Below are positions 16,340 to 24,444 of a stretch of 64,000 bases of DNA, piece after piece. The DNA is from Bradyrhizobium sp. MOS002 (GTDB lineage Bacteria > Pseudomonadota > Alphaproteobacteria > Rhizobiales > Xanthobacteraceae). The stretch is taken from positions 32,543 to 96,542 of the forward strand of contig NZ_PYFX01000018.1 in the NCBI RefSeq assembly GCF_003020115.1, written 5' to 3'. The first letter of the stretch is position 1. Every line of letters begins with the position of its first letter. The translations under genes were made by a program, and so were the position numbers. The notes below the pieces were generated by a model that was given only the letters and a program-made list of their open reading frames with translations, did no database searches and had not been told where the DNA came from.

Positions 16340-18001
16340 ATGGCTAGCATCGTGTTGGGAATTGTCATTTCCATTTTGCTATCGACACAAGCCTCCGCAG
16401 ATCAGGTCGGCGACGCCGCGTCCGACCTGGTTCCTTCGCTGGTGCGCTGGTCCATCACGTTGTTGGGCCTGGTCGTGGCAGGCCGGTTGGCCTGGCAGGC
16501 TTTTGGCCGCGCGGTCAACATTGCCGAAGTCCCGACTTTCCCGCGATACATGACGACCCGGCAGCAGTATCGATTGGGTGGGTTCATCTTTGTCATATTC
16601 TCATGCGGCTTCTTCCTTCTTCTCATCCATGAGAACCGCGACGTCATTGCCCTGGCGCCGCTGGTTCCTGCAATCCCGGAGACCGTCATAGAGGCAGCGA
16701 AAAGTCAGTCTGCTCCGTACCTGACCGTCGTCGCCGCAATGGGGGCCGTGTATCTGTTCCTTCTGACGAAGGAGGCTCAATGGAACGTCCTGCTGATGGT
16801 GCGCGATGTGATCCAGAGCTGGATCAGCGTGCCTCAACTCGCGAAGCAGATCATGGCGCAAATCCGCTTTTCGCTGCGTGTGCCGCCGGATGTGCTCTCG
16901 AAAGTCATCGCGAATTCGCCGGATGTCGTCGATCAGGACTTCCGCAAGGATCCGAACACCCCGGATCGCATGTGGGCGGAAATCTGTTACATGAAATGGT
17001 GGCTGGCGCAGGGACGCGACACCGGTGATGACGCCACCTTCTTCACCGAGGACAGCTTTGGTTTCGACAAGCTGATGGCAGACTTCCAGCAGGCTGCGCC
17101 GACGATGAGCCAGTGGAAGGCCGGGACGTTGACGGGCCTTGCTGCGCCCCCGGCCACGCAATTGATCAAGGACCTCTACAATCGATTTGCCCGGCTTGTC
17201 GCGTGCTACCTGATCTATCGCAACGGCTCCCGCATCGACCTGCGCAACGAGGCCAGCAAATTCGGCATCGAAATCGATGCGCCCATTCACGACAATCCGC
17301 TACGGTACTGGATCGTCTATATCATTGCCTTGATCTGCTCCGTTTATCTGGGCGTGACCATTTCGGCCGTGATTTATGACATGCTGCAAGGCAGAGGCGT
17401 CGTCTGGGCGCAGGACCCCAATCGCTCGATTGCATGGGTCATGTATTCGCTTTGCAATTATGGATTGGCAATCGTCGTCGTTCTCTTGCTTCGATTTGCG
17501 ATGTCGTCTCTGGGAAGCGATTCAGATCAGTCCCACCTCACCACTTATTGCTGGAGCTTCCTGGTCGCGCTCGCCGTAGGGCCTGCTGGTCTGACGGTGG
17601 CCGTGCATAACTTTGGCGAGGGCAACCTGCGGGAAATGTCTCTTGCCAGCCTTTACTTTGCGATGTTGCGGTGGGGCTTCGGGCCGGCGCTCGTGACAGT
17701 CTATATTTCGTACTATCTCGACCGGCAGAGCTGCTCAGATCTGCCGGACATCGACAGTTCGGTGCGAACGGTCGCGTGGCGACTGTTCAATTGCTTCGGC
17801 TTTGCGGCAACCAACGTGTTCCTGCTTCTGCCCCAACTGCTATCGATGGTGGCACAGGAGGGGGCAATCTGGGAAACCAATAAGCTGCGCTTCATTGCGG
17901 CTGGGACGACGTTCTGTCTGGCATTCGGCCTCGCATTGGCCGCGCAGTTCGCGCTCAAGAAGGAGCGGATCGGAACGGTGCTGGCGCATAAACCGGCTTG
18001 A
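16340..18001 (+). CDS. Multi-pass membrane protein of unknown function
   Basis: 553 residues from ATG 16340. Two hydrophobic segments occupy the first 60 residues, and more follow around residues 75-95 and 130-150. A soluble cytoplasm-like block covers about residues 155-310 (includes PDRMWAEICYMKWWLAQGRD). At least five further membrane segments fill the C-terminal half. No channel, transporter or enzyme motif is recognised. It lies between two same-direction copies of repeat family D, in AT-richer DNA, after a histidine kinase gene. Confidence 0.75.
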   Translation: MASIVLGIVISILLSTQASADQVGDAASDLVPSLVRWSITLLGLVVAGRLAWQAFGRAVNIAEVPTFPRYMTTRQQYRLGGFIFVIFSCGFFLLLIHENRDVIALAPLVPAIPETVIEAAKSQSAPYLTVVAAMGAVYLFLLTKEAQWNVLLMVRDVIQSWISVPQLAKQIMAQIRFSLRVPPDVLSKVIANSPDVVDQDFRKDPNTPDRMWAEICYMKWWLAQGRDTGDDATFFTEDSFGFDKLMADFQQAAPTMSQWKAGTLTGLAAPPATQLIKDLYNRFARLVACYLIYRNGSRIDLRNEASKFGIEIDAPIHDNPLRYWIVYIIALICSVYLGVTISAVIYDMLQGRGVVWAQDPNRSIAWVMYSLCNYGLAIVVVLLLRFAMSSLGSDSDQSHLTTYCWSFLVALAVGPAGLTVAVHNFGEGNLREMSLASLYFAMLRWGFGPALVTVYISYYLDRQSCSDLPDIDSSVRTVAWRLFNCFGFAATNVFLLLPQLLSMVAQEGAIWETNKLRFIAAGTTFCLAFGLALAAQFALKKERIGTVLAHKPA

Positions 18002-18020
18002 CGCCAGATATGGTCGATCG

Positions 18021-18168
18021 TGGCGATGATGCCATCATGCTCCTGTTTTGCCCGACGGAGCAACTGGCGCGGCCCTGCGGCCGGACGATTTTCGCACGAG
18101 TGTAAGTCATTGATTTCACAACACCCGTCTACTGTGCATGGGGTTGTTTTCGCAGTTTTTGTTTTGGG
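18021..18168. repeat. Dispersed repeat family D
   Basis: About 148 bases, with blocks GATGCCATCATGCTCCTG, TTTTGCCCGACGG, AAGTCATTGATTTC and CTACTGTGCATGGGGTTG. The same blocks, in the same order, appear on the minus strand at 59353-59503. The copy ends two bases from the feoB stop codon. Confidence 0.8.
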
Positions 18169-18170
18169 AC

Positions 18171-20042
18171 CTACCCCGCCCCGAACGCGACCGCGACATT
18201 GTAGGTCAGAAGGCTCGCGGCATAGGCCAGCACCAGCATGTAGAAGAAGGTGACGGCCATCCAGGTCCAGCTTCCGGTCTCGCGCCGGATCACGGCCAGC
18301 GTGGATGCGCATTGCGGAGCGAAGATGTACCAGGCCAGCATCGACAGCGCGGTCGCGAGCGACCATTTCGTCGCCAGCACCTGGCCGATCTGCTCGGCCG
18401 CTTCCTTGCCGCCTTCTATCGCATAGACGGTGCCGAGTGCCGCGACCGCGACCTCGCGCGCCGCCATGCCCGGGATCAGCGCGACCGCGATCTGCCAGTT
18501 GAAGCCGACGGGCGCGAGCAGCGGCTCGAGCGCCTTGCCGATGATCGCGGCGAGGCTGAAGTCGATCGCCGGTTCGGTGGCGCCCGCGGGCGGCTGCGGG
18601 AACGAGGCCAGGAACCAGATCAGCACCATCATCGAAAAGATCGTGGTGCCGGCGCGGTGCAGGAACATCTTGGCCCGCGTATAGACGCCGATCGCGATCG
18701 ATTTCAGGCGCGGCATCTTGTAGTCCGGCAGCTCCAGCATGAACGGCGCCGGCGCATAATCTCGCAGCATGAAGAACTTGATGAGGAACGAGACGGCAAG
18801 CGCGCTGGTGATGCCGGCAGCGTAGAGGCCGAACATCACGAGGCCCTGGAGGTTGATGAAGCCCCAGACGTCCTTTGCCGGAATGAAGGCGGAGATGATC
18901 AGCGTGTAGACGGGAATGCGCGCCGAGCAGGTCATCAGCGGCGCGATCAGGATCGTGGTCAGCCGGTCGCGCTTGTTGTCGATCACGCGCGTCGCCATGA
19001 TGCCGGGGATGGCGCAGGCGAAGCTCGACAGCAGCGGAATGAAGGCGCGGCCGTGCAGGCCGGCGCCGCCCATGATGCGGTCCATCAGGAACGCGGCGCG
19101 CGCCATGTAGCCGAAATCTTCCAGCAGCAGGATGAACAGGAAGATGATGATGATCTGCGGCAGGAACACGATGACGCTGCCGACGCCTGATATCACGCCG
19201 TTCTGCAGGAAGCTCTGCAGCAGGCCGGCGGGCAGGGTGGCGTGCACGAACTCGCCGAGGGAGTCGAAGCCCGAGTTGAGCAGCTCCATCAGCGGCTGCG
19301 CCCAGGCGAACACCGCCTGGAACATCACGAACAGGATAGCCGCGAGCACGATCAGGCCGCCGACGGGATGCAGCACGATTGCGTCGATCCGCGCCGTCCA
19401 GGTGTCGGGCCTGCTGGGCAGGCTGACGCAGTCGCCGATGATGCGGTCGGCTTCGCGCTGGGTGGCGCGCAGATCGGCCACGCTGAGCGCCCGCCAATTG
19501 TTCTCTCCCGGCTCGGCGGCGAGCTTTGCCGAAATCTCGTCGGTCAGCGACAGCAGGTCGGCCGTGCCGCCCTTGCGCACCGCGATCGAGGTGACCACGG
19601 GCACGCCGAGTTCCTTGGCGAGCCGCTCGACGTCGACAGTGATGCCGCGGCGGGTCGCGATGTCGAACATGTTGAGCACGAGGATCATCGGCCGGCCGGT
19701 ACGCTTGAGCTCCAGCAACAGGCGGATGGTCAGGCGCAGATTGGTCGAATCCGCCACGCACAGCACGAGGTCGGGCACGATCTCGCCGGTGGCCTTGCCG
19801 AGCACGAAGTCGCGGGTGATCTCCTCGTCCGGGCTGCGGCCGCGCAGCGAATAGGTGCCGGGCAGGTCGACCACGGAGACCTGGCGGCCCAACGGTGTGA
19901 CGAAGAAGCCTTCCTTGCGCTCGACGGTGACGCCGGGATAGTTCGCGACCTTCTGCCGGCTGCCGGTCAGCGCATTGAACAGCGAGGTCTTGCCGCTGTT
20001 TGGCGTGCCGACCAGGGCGAGATGAAGTAGGGGCAATTCCAT
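18171..20042 (-). CDS. feoB: Ferrous iron transporter FeoB
   Basis: 623 residues. The N-terminal G domain has G1 GTPNSGKT (residues 12-19), a G2 threonine in GVTV, G3 DLPG (59-62) and a G4-like NMFD. The rest is the membrane core with two Gate domains (PLLSSFACAIPGIMATR and its mirror FIPALMTCSARIPVYTL-like segment). It imports Fe2+ across the inner membrane using GTP. It is shorter than the roughly 770-residue E. coli form, with the deficit mainly after the G domain and at the C-terminus. It is 20 bases downstream of feoA, and its stop abuts a family D repeat. Confidence 0.95.
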   Translation of the reverse strand: MELPLLHLALVGTPNSGKTSLFNALTGSRQKVANYPGVTVERKEGFFVTPLGRQVSVVDLPGTYSLRGRSPDEEITRDFVLGKATGEIVPDLVLCVADSTNLRLTIRLLLELKRTGRPMILVLNMFDIATRRGITVDVERLAKELGVPVVTSIAVRKGGTADLLSLTDEISAKLAAEPGENNWRALSVADLRATQREADRIIGDCVSLPSRPDTWTARIDAIVLHPVGGLIVLAAILFVMFQAVFAWAQPLMELLNSGFDSLGEFVHATLPAGLLQSFLQNGVISGVGSVIVFLPQIIIIFLFILLLEDFGYMARAAFLMDRIMGGAGLHGRAFIPLLSSFACAIPGIMATRVIDNKRDRLTTILIAPLMTCSARIPVYTLIISAFIPAKDVWGFINLQGLVMFGLYAAGITSALAVSFLIKFFMLRDYAPAPFMLELPDYKMPRLKSIAIGVYTRAKMFLHRAGTTIFSMMVLIWFLASFPQPPAGATEPAIDFSLAAIIGKALEPLLAPVGFNWQIAVALIPGMAAREVAVAALGTVYAIEGGKEAAEQIGQVLATKWSLATALSMLAWYIFAPQCASTLAVIRRETGSWTWMAVTFFYMLVLAYAASLLTYNVAVAFGAG

Positions 20043-20062
20043 GGAATTGGGGTCCGGTCGCT

Positions 20063-20338
20063 TCAGGCGACAATGATGGCCATGGCTTCGCGACGGCGGA
20101 CCGCGATGGTGATGCTGTCGACCCGCACCGCGATCGGGTCGCGCCCGACCAGCCCCTCGTGCAGGATCTCGACCCGGGCGCCCTCGACGAAGCCGAGCTC
20201 GATCAGCCGGCTCTCGAGCTCGATGTCCGAGAGCGCCGAACCCGCGTCCTTGGGAGAAAGGTGCTGGATGACGCCGGTATAGCCGCGCTGGGCCAGGCCC
20301 AACGGCATCTGCGGACGCGTATCATGGATGTCGGTCAT
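20063..20338 (-). CDS. feoA: Ferrous iron transport protein FeoA
   Basis: 91 residues from ATG 20338 (MTDIHDTRPQMPLGLAQRGY). It is a small SH3-like FeoA-domain protein, with ELGFVEGARVEILHEG in the core, then RDPIAVRVDSITIAVRRREA. It is a cytoplasmic accessory that supports FeoB-dependent Fe2+ uptake. It is the first gene of feoAB. A TTG five codons upstream is a less likely start. Confidence 0.9.
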   Translation of the reverse strand: MTDIHDTRPQMPLGLAQRGYTGVIQHLSPKDAGSALSDIELESRLIELGFVEGARVEILHEGLVGRDPIAVRVDSITIAVRRREAMAIIVA

Positions 20339-20397
20339 GCCCTGTATTTTCAACGCAGGGCATCGAGGTCAAGCGCGCTCGGTCGCTGAAACTGCAC

Positions 20398-20414
20398 CTT
20401 AGAGTGATTTTAAA
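20398..20414. promoter_or_regulatory. Possible iron control element (Irr-type) upstream of feoA
   Basis: On the feoA strand this reads TTTAAAATCACTCTAAG. The known ICE consensus in rhizobia is TTTAGAA-N3-TTCTAAA; 11 of 14 fixed positions match, including the palindromic layout. It is 60 bases upstream of the feoA start, in the right place for iron-dependent control. This is a visual match only. Confidence 0.45.
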
Positions 20415-20471
20415 GTACCAGCTTCGTGACGGAGGCGATTGGCGCCAGGATCAGCGTCAGGATCGCGGCTC

Positions 20472-20723
20472 CTAGGCCGGGACCTTTTCCGCCTGGATGG
20501 CGGCCATGGCGCGGCTCTTGAAGTAATCGAGCACGAACAGACGGATCGCCGAGGACAGATTGCCCTGCTGGCGGTTGCCGTCGATCTCGCCGACCAGCTC
20601 GGACAGCGTCATGTTGCGCAGGCCCGAGATCTCCTTCATGCCGTTCCAGAACGCCTCTTCCAGGCTGACGCTGGTCTTGTGACCGGCGACGACGATCGAC
20701 CGTTTGACGACGGGCGACTTCAT
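20472..20723 (-). CDS. Ribbon-helix-helix domain protein
   Basis: 83 residues from ATG 20723. The sequence VVKRSIVVAGHKTSVSLEEAFWNGMKEI gives the beta strand and helix of an RHH_4-type domain, followed by TLSELVGEIDGNRQQGNLSSAIRLFVLDYF. It is probably a small DNA-binding regulator. Its start overlaps the stop of the DUF4169 gene by four bases, so the two are translated together. It ends downstream of the feoA promoter region. Confidence 0.85.
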   Translation of the reverse strand: MKSPVVKRSIVVAGHKTSVSLEEAFWNGMKEISGLRNMTLSELVGEIDGNRQQGNLSSAIRLFVLDYFKSRAMAAIQAEKVPA

Positions 20724-20908
20724 GGCTGCTCCTCGCGATCGATCTGGTGCTGGTCCAGGTGCGCCTTCGCCTGGTCCGCGCGCGTCTCCTCCGCCGACCG
20801 CTCCGCCTTGGTGCGGCCGAACTTCGTTCGGTTGGCGTCCGCCTGCTTCGCCGTGGCTTGCCGCTCGGCGCGCTTCCGGAAACGATTCAGGTTGATGACG
20901 TTCCCCAT
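20720..20908 (-). CDS. DUF4169 family small protein
   Basis: 62 residues. It begins MGNVINLNRFRKRAERQATA and continues as a highly charged helix (KQADANRTKFGRTKAERS). This is the usual form of DUF4169 proteins of alphaproteobacteria, which are normally found next to a ribbon-helix-helix gene as here. Function unknown. The N-terminal NVINLNRFRK resembles the C-terminal VVRLDRFRKK of the SspB protein encoded 1.8 kb upstream on the same strand. The gap 20909-21183 shows no gene. Confidence 0.82.
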   Translation of the reverse strand: MGNVINLNRFRKRAERQATAKQADANRTKFGRTKAERSAEETRADQAKAHLDQHQIDREEQP

Positions 20909-21183
20909 GTCGCGTCTCCATCATCCGATCCTCCGTGGGCAGGATGAAACATTCAGAAACTGTGCGCCGCACTGCGCCCAATGAGACTTGATCGCCATTC
21001 GCTTGTCCTCGTCAATCGACCCTTGGGCCATCAAACGATGAATTCCGCCCCGTGGGGGTGGAGGGGTTGCGTAACACGCAATCCCGCCGCGACATTGACG
21101 GTAATCAAATCCCGTCCTTTAAGCCCTACTTTAATAGAGCTTGGGGCTCCGTATCATTACGGATGGCTATCGGAATTCGGAAT

Positions 21184-22644
21184 TTATCCCGGGCTGGTCA
21201 TCTTCTCGGGGCGCACCAGGCGGTCGAACTCGTCCGCCGAGACGAAGCCGAGCCGCAGCGCCTCCTCCTTCAGCGTGGTGCCGTTGGCATGCGCCGTCTT
21301 GGCCACCTTGGCCGCGTTGTCGTAGCCGATCTTGGGGGCGAGCGCCGTCACCAGCATCAGTGAACGCTGCATCAGCTCCTTGATGCGCTTCTCGTCGGCG
21401 CGGATGCCGCTGACGCAATGCTCGGTGAAGGAGCGCGCGGCGTCCGCCATCAGCCGGATCGAGTGCAGCATGTTGTAGGCCAGCACGGGCTTGTAGACGT
21501 TGAGCTCGAAATGGCCCTGGCTGCCGGCGACCGTGATCGCGGTGTGATTGCCGAACACCTGGCAGCACACCATCGTCATCGCCTCGCACTGCGTCGGATT
21601 GACCTTGCCCGGCATGATCGAGGAGCCCGGCTCGTTCTCCGGCAGCATCAGTTCGCCGAGGCCCGAACGCGGACCCGATCCGAGCAGGCGGATGTCGTTG
21701 GCGATCTTGAACAGGCCTGTCGCGACCGAATTGATGGCGCCGTGCGCCAGCACATAGGCGTCGTTCGAGGCTAGCGCCTCGAATTTATTGGCCGCGCTGG
21801 TGAAGGGCAGCTTCGTGATCCCGGCAACGTGCTTTGCGAACAGTTTTGCAAAGCGCGGCTTCGAATTGAGGCCGGTGCCGACGGCGGTGCCGCCCTGCGC
21901 CAGCGGATAGAGCTCCTTCACCGCAACCTTGAGCCGGGCGATGCCGCTCTCGACCTGGGCGGCATAGCCGGAAAATTCCTGGCCGAGCGTCAGCGGCGTC
22001 GCGTCCTGGGTGTGGGTGCGGCCGATCTTGACGATCTTTGCGAACTCCTTCTCCTTCTTGCGTAGCGCGCGCAGCAATTCGCCGAGGGCAGGGACGAGAT
22101 CGGCGGTGATGCGGCTTGCCGCCGCGATATGCATCGCGGTTGGGAACGAGTCGTTCGACGACTGGCTCATGTTGACGTGATCGTTGGGATGCACCGGCTT
22201 CTTGGCGCCGAGCTCGCCGCCGAGCATCTCATTGGCGCGGTTGGCGATGACCTCGTTGAGATTCATGTTGCTCTGCGTGCCCGAGCCGGTCTGCCACACC
22301 ACCAGCGGAAAATGGTCGTCCAGCTTACCCTCGATCACCTCGCGCGCGGCGCGGATGATGGCGTTGGCGCGGCGCTGGTCGAGCAGGCCGAGCTCCTGGT
22401 TGGTCTGCGCCGCGGCGAGCTTGACGATGCCGAGCGCATGCACGAGCGAGATCGGCATGCGATCGGTGCCGATGCGAAAATTCTGGCGCGAGCGTTCGGT
22501 CTGCGCCCCCCAATAGCGATCGGCGAGGACCTCGATCGGACCGAAGCTGTCGGTCTCGGTGCGGGTCGCCGGGCGCGAGGAGCGGTCGGTCTTCGCGGGA
22601 GAAGTCTTCGAGCTGGAGGTCTTCGAGCTGGAGGTCTTGGCCAT
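21184..22644 (-). CDS. fumC: Class II fumarate hydratase
   Basis: 486 residues from ATG 22644. It shows the fumarase/aspartase signature GSSIMPGKVNPTQCE, the THTQDATPLTLGQEF segment and an HPNDHVNMSQSSND segment of the active site. It converts fumarate to malate in the TCA cycle as a homotetramer. The N-terminus has a Lys/Ser-rich extension with a short tandem repeat (SSSKTSSSKTS) before TETDSFGPIEV, where most FumC proteins begin. An ATG four codons further upstream (22656) is a possible alternative start. Confidence 0.95.
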   Translation of the reverse strand: MAKTSSSKTSSSKTSPAKTDRSSRPATRTETDSFGPIEVLADRYWGAQTERSRQNFRIGTDRMPISLVHALGIVKLAAAQTNQELGLLDQRRANAIIRAAREVIEGKLDDHFPLVVWQTGSGTQSNMNLNEVIANRANEMLGGELGAKKPVHPNDHVNMSQSSNDSFPTAMHIAAASRITADLVPALGELLRALRKKEKEFAKIVKIGRTHTQDATPLTLGQEFSGYAAQVESGIARLKVAVKELYPLAQGGTAVGTGLNSKPRFAKLFAKHVAGITKLPFTSAANKFEALASNDAYVLAHGAINSVATGLFKIANDIRLLGSGPRSGLGELMLPENEPGSSIMPGKVNPTQCEAMTMVCCQVFGNHTAITVAGSQGHFELNVYKPVLAYNMLHSIRLMADAARSFTEHCVSGIRADEKRIKELMQRSLMLVTALAPKIGYDNAAKVAKTAHANGTTLKEEALRLGFVSADEFDRLVRPEKMTSPG

Positions 22645-22743
22645 GAGCACATCCATTCCGCCGCACGAAATGCCGCGCGGCCTCTTCATGTGCCTCTATA
22701 TAGGGAGTTTGGCCGCCTGCGACGGGCTCCGGCCCGATCTAGA

Positions 22744-23262
22744 TCATTTCTTGCGGAAACGATCCAATCGCACGACTTCGGCGCCGCCCTGGTTCGGAGC
22801 CGCCGGCTCTTCGGAGCTGTCCGCAGGTTCAGTTGCAGGCGTCGGCACCGCCACCGCGGACGGGGCGGGAGCGGCCGGCAATGTCTCGGCCGAGACGTCG
22901 GCGACATCGGAGGTGTCGAACTGGAGGCCGAATTTCACGGATGGATCGAGGAAGCTCTTGATGGCGCTGTACGGCACGATCAGCCGCTCCGGAATGCCCC
23001 CGAAGGACAGGCCGACCTCGAAGCGGTCCTCGAGCACGGTCAGATCCCAGAACTGGTGCTGCAGGATGATCGTCATCTCTTCCGGATATTGGGCCAGCAG
23101 CCGCGACGACAGCTTCACGCCCTCGGCCTTCGACACGAAGGTGATGAAGAAATGGTGCTCGCCCGGCAGGCCATGAGCCGCGGCATCGGTCAGCACCTTG
23201 CGCAACACGCCGCGCAGCGCGTCGCGGGCCAGCACATCGTATCGGATATGATCGGTCGCCAT
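22744..23262 (-). CDS. sspB: SspB-type ClpXP adaptor (alphaproteobacterial)
   Basis: 172 residues from ATG 23262. The core (IRYDVLARDALRGVLRKVL, then HFFITFVSKAEGVKLSSRL and VGLSFGGIPERLIVPYSAI) is that of alphaproteobacterial SspB. A flexible Pro/Ala linker follows, ending in EVVRLDRFRKK, the kind of tail that docks on the ClpX N domain. SspB binds ssrA-tagged proteins and delivers them to ClpXP. The tmRNA gene that encodes the tag lies about 90 bases upstream on the same strand. Confidence 0.92.
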   Translation of the reverse strand: MATDHIRYDVLARDALRGVLRKVLTDAAAHGLPGEHHFFITFVSKAEGVKLSSRLLAQYPEEMTIILQHQFWDLTVLEDRFEVGLSFGGIPERLIVPYSAIKSFLDPSVKFGLQFDTSDVADVSAETLPAAPAPSAVAVPTPATEPADSSEEPAAPNQGGAEVVRLDRFRKK

Positions 23263-23349
23263 GGTGGTCCTGTTGCATTCCAGGAGCTGGGCCCTGCCGG
23301 CCCGACTCGCCAAGCCGCAATAGTACCGCGCCTGACGGGTCAACAGGAG

Positions 23350-23735
23350 TCCCCGCGGGGTAGGAAATAAGAGGTAAGTGGAGGCTTCTGTTGCCAGGTG
23401 CCTCCGAACCCCGCCTAACGGAGCTTAACCCGTTAGGACTTCAGAATGGTCTTTCAAACTGCGTTACGCAGCCTGAGCAACCGGAGCAAAGTTGTCGTTG
23501 GCAACTATTGCATAGCCCGATAACGGCGGAACAATACCGAGAAAAAGAACGCCCTTTACGCCCTCGTCGATCCTATTTCGCCCCCGCCAAAGCCCGCTTT
23601 CAGGGCTAGCCCGCTGGTGGGCTTTGGTGGAGGCGCCGGGTACCGCCCCCGGGTCCGAATGGTTTATTACGACGACCGTTTATTTCCATAGCCGGCGAAC
23701 CGGCACCCCCAATATAGGGGGCAAAGGTTTCAAAT
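23350..23735 (-). ncRNA. ssrA: Two-piece (permuted) tmRNA
   Basis: On the minus strand, the acceptor piece (about 23735 to 23625) comes first and ends CGCCTCCACCA at 23625. A 39-base spacer with a hairpin follows, then the coding piece starting GGGGGCG at 23585. GGGGGCG pairs with CGCCTCC (7 bp, one G-U), closing the tRNA-like stem. The tag frame at 23502-23464 reads ANDNFAPVAQAA and stop. A terminal pseudoknot or hairpin (GGAGGC to GCCTCC) is at 23380-23405. tmRNA rescues stalled ribosomes and tags the nascent protein for ClpXP. Ends are approximate. The rest of the gap 23263-23907 holds only flanking DNA. Confidence 0.92.
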
Positions 23736-23907
23736 AACAGGTGTTTCGAGCGGCCATCCCGAGGTTCCCTTTGGATAGGTTCCCGACAGGCTTGGCCGCG
23801 CGTCGGCCGGCGTTCTAAGCTCCTGACATGTCCGAGGATTCCGCACCGGCTGCCCAACACCGAGATCACGACCGGACCGTCCAGCCACCAGCGCCGTTCC
23901 GCCGGGC

Positions 23908-24444
23908 TTGCTCGCGCTGTTCCTGGCCTTCGCCAGGATGTCGCTGGCGGGCTTCGGCGGGGTTTTGGTCTTCGCCCGGCAGGCCATCGTCGAGCAGCAC
24001 CGCTGGATGACGGCCGACGAGTTCAACGAGACGTTTGCGCTCTGCCATTTCCTGCCCGGGCCCAATATCGTCAATCTGTCGATGGTGTTCGGCGCGCGGC
24101 TGCGCGGGATCGCAGGCGGCATTGCCGCCTTCGCGGGGCTGTTGCTGCCGCCCACGCTGATCATGACGGTGCTCGCGATCGTCTATGCCCGGTTCAGCGA
24201 TGTGGAGGTGCTGCGCCGCATTCTCGCAGGCATCTCCTGTGCGGCCGTCGGCCTCTTGATCGCGGTGGTCTTCCGGATGATGACGCCGCTGCTCAAGCGG
24301 CTGGACGCTCTCGCGCTCGTCCTGATGGTGGGCGTCTTCCTCGCCATCGGCGTCCTTCGCCTGCCGCTCCAGGCCGTGCTTTTGGTCGCGATCCCCCTCA
24401 GTCTCGGCGCCACCTTCCTGATGCGGCGGAAGGTAGCAGCATGA
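23908..24444 (+). CDS. Chromate transporter, N-terminal half (ChrA family)
   Basis: 178 residues from a TTG at 23908. It has the ChrA half-domain: FARMSLAGFGGVLVFARQAIVEQHRW, then FALCHFLPGPNIVNLSMVFG, with about five membrane segments. Short-chain ChrA proteins work as pairs; the second half overlaps the end of this gene. The start is uncertain. An ATG at 23828 opens a frame (MSEDSAPAAQHRDHDRTVQPP) that looks like the normal N-terminus but is in another frame, so a one-base frameshift near 23895-23908 is likely, real or from sequencing. The family exports chromate, and some members act on other oxyanions. Confidence 0.8.
   Translation: MLALFLAFARMSLAGFGGVLVFARQAIVEQHRWMTADEFNETFALCHFLPGPNIVNLSMVFGARLRGIAGGIAAFAGLLLPPTLIMTVLAIVYARFSDVEVLRRILAGISCAAVGLLIAVVFRMMTPLLKRLDALALVLMVGVFLAIGVLRLPLQAVLLVAIPLSLGATFLMRRKVAA

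Noticed and set aside
17713..20073. Long minus-strand frame running across feoB
   Set aside because: It overlaps feoB in another frame, lacks any domain, and is Arg/Ala-rich. feoB itself has intact GTPase and Gate motifs.
20724..20981. Longer N-terminus for the ribbon-helix-helix protein
   Set aside because: The extra residues overlap the DUF4169 gene in another frame and are Arg/Gly/Pro-rich; the ATG at 20723 with ATGA overlap fits better.
22129..23370. Long plus-strand frame opposite fumC and sspB
   Set aside because: Both minus-strand genes have clear family motifs; the plus frame is an Arg/Gly/Ala-rich antisense shadow.
23391..23869. Short open frames in the gap between sspB and chrA
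   Set aside because: The sequence is explained by the two-piece tmRNA: CCA end, acceptor stem pairing and tag frame on the minus strand.
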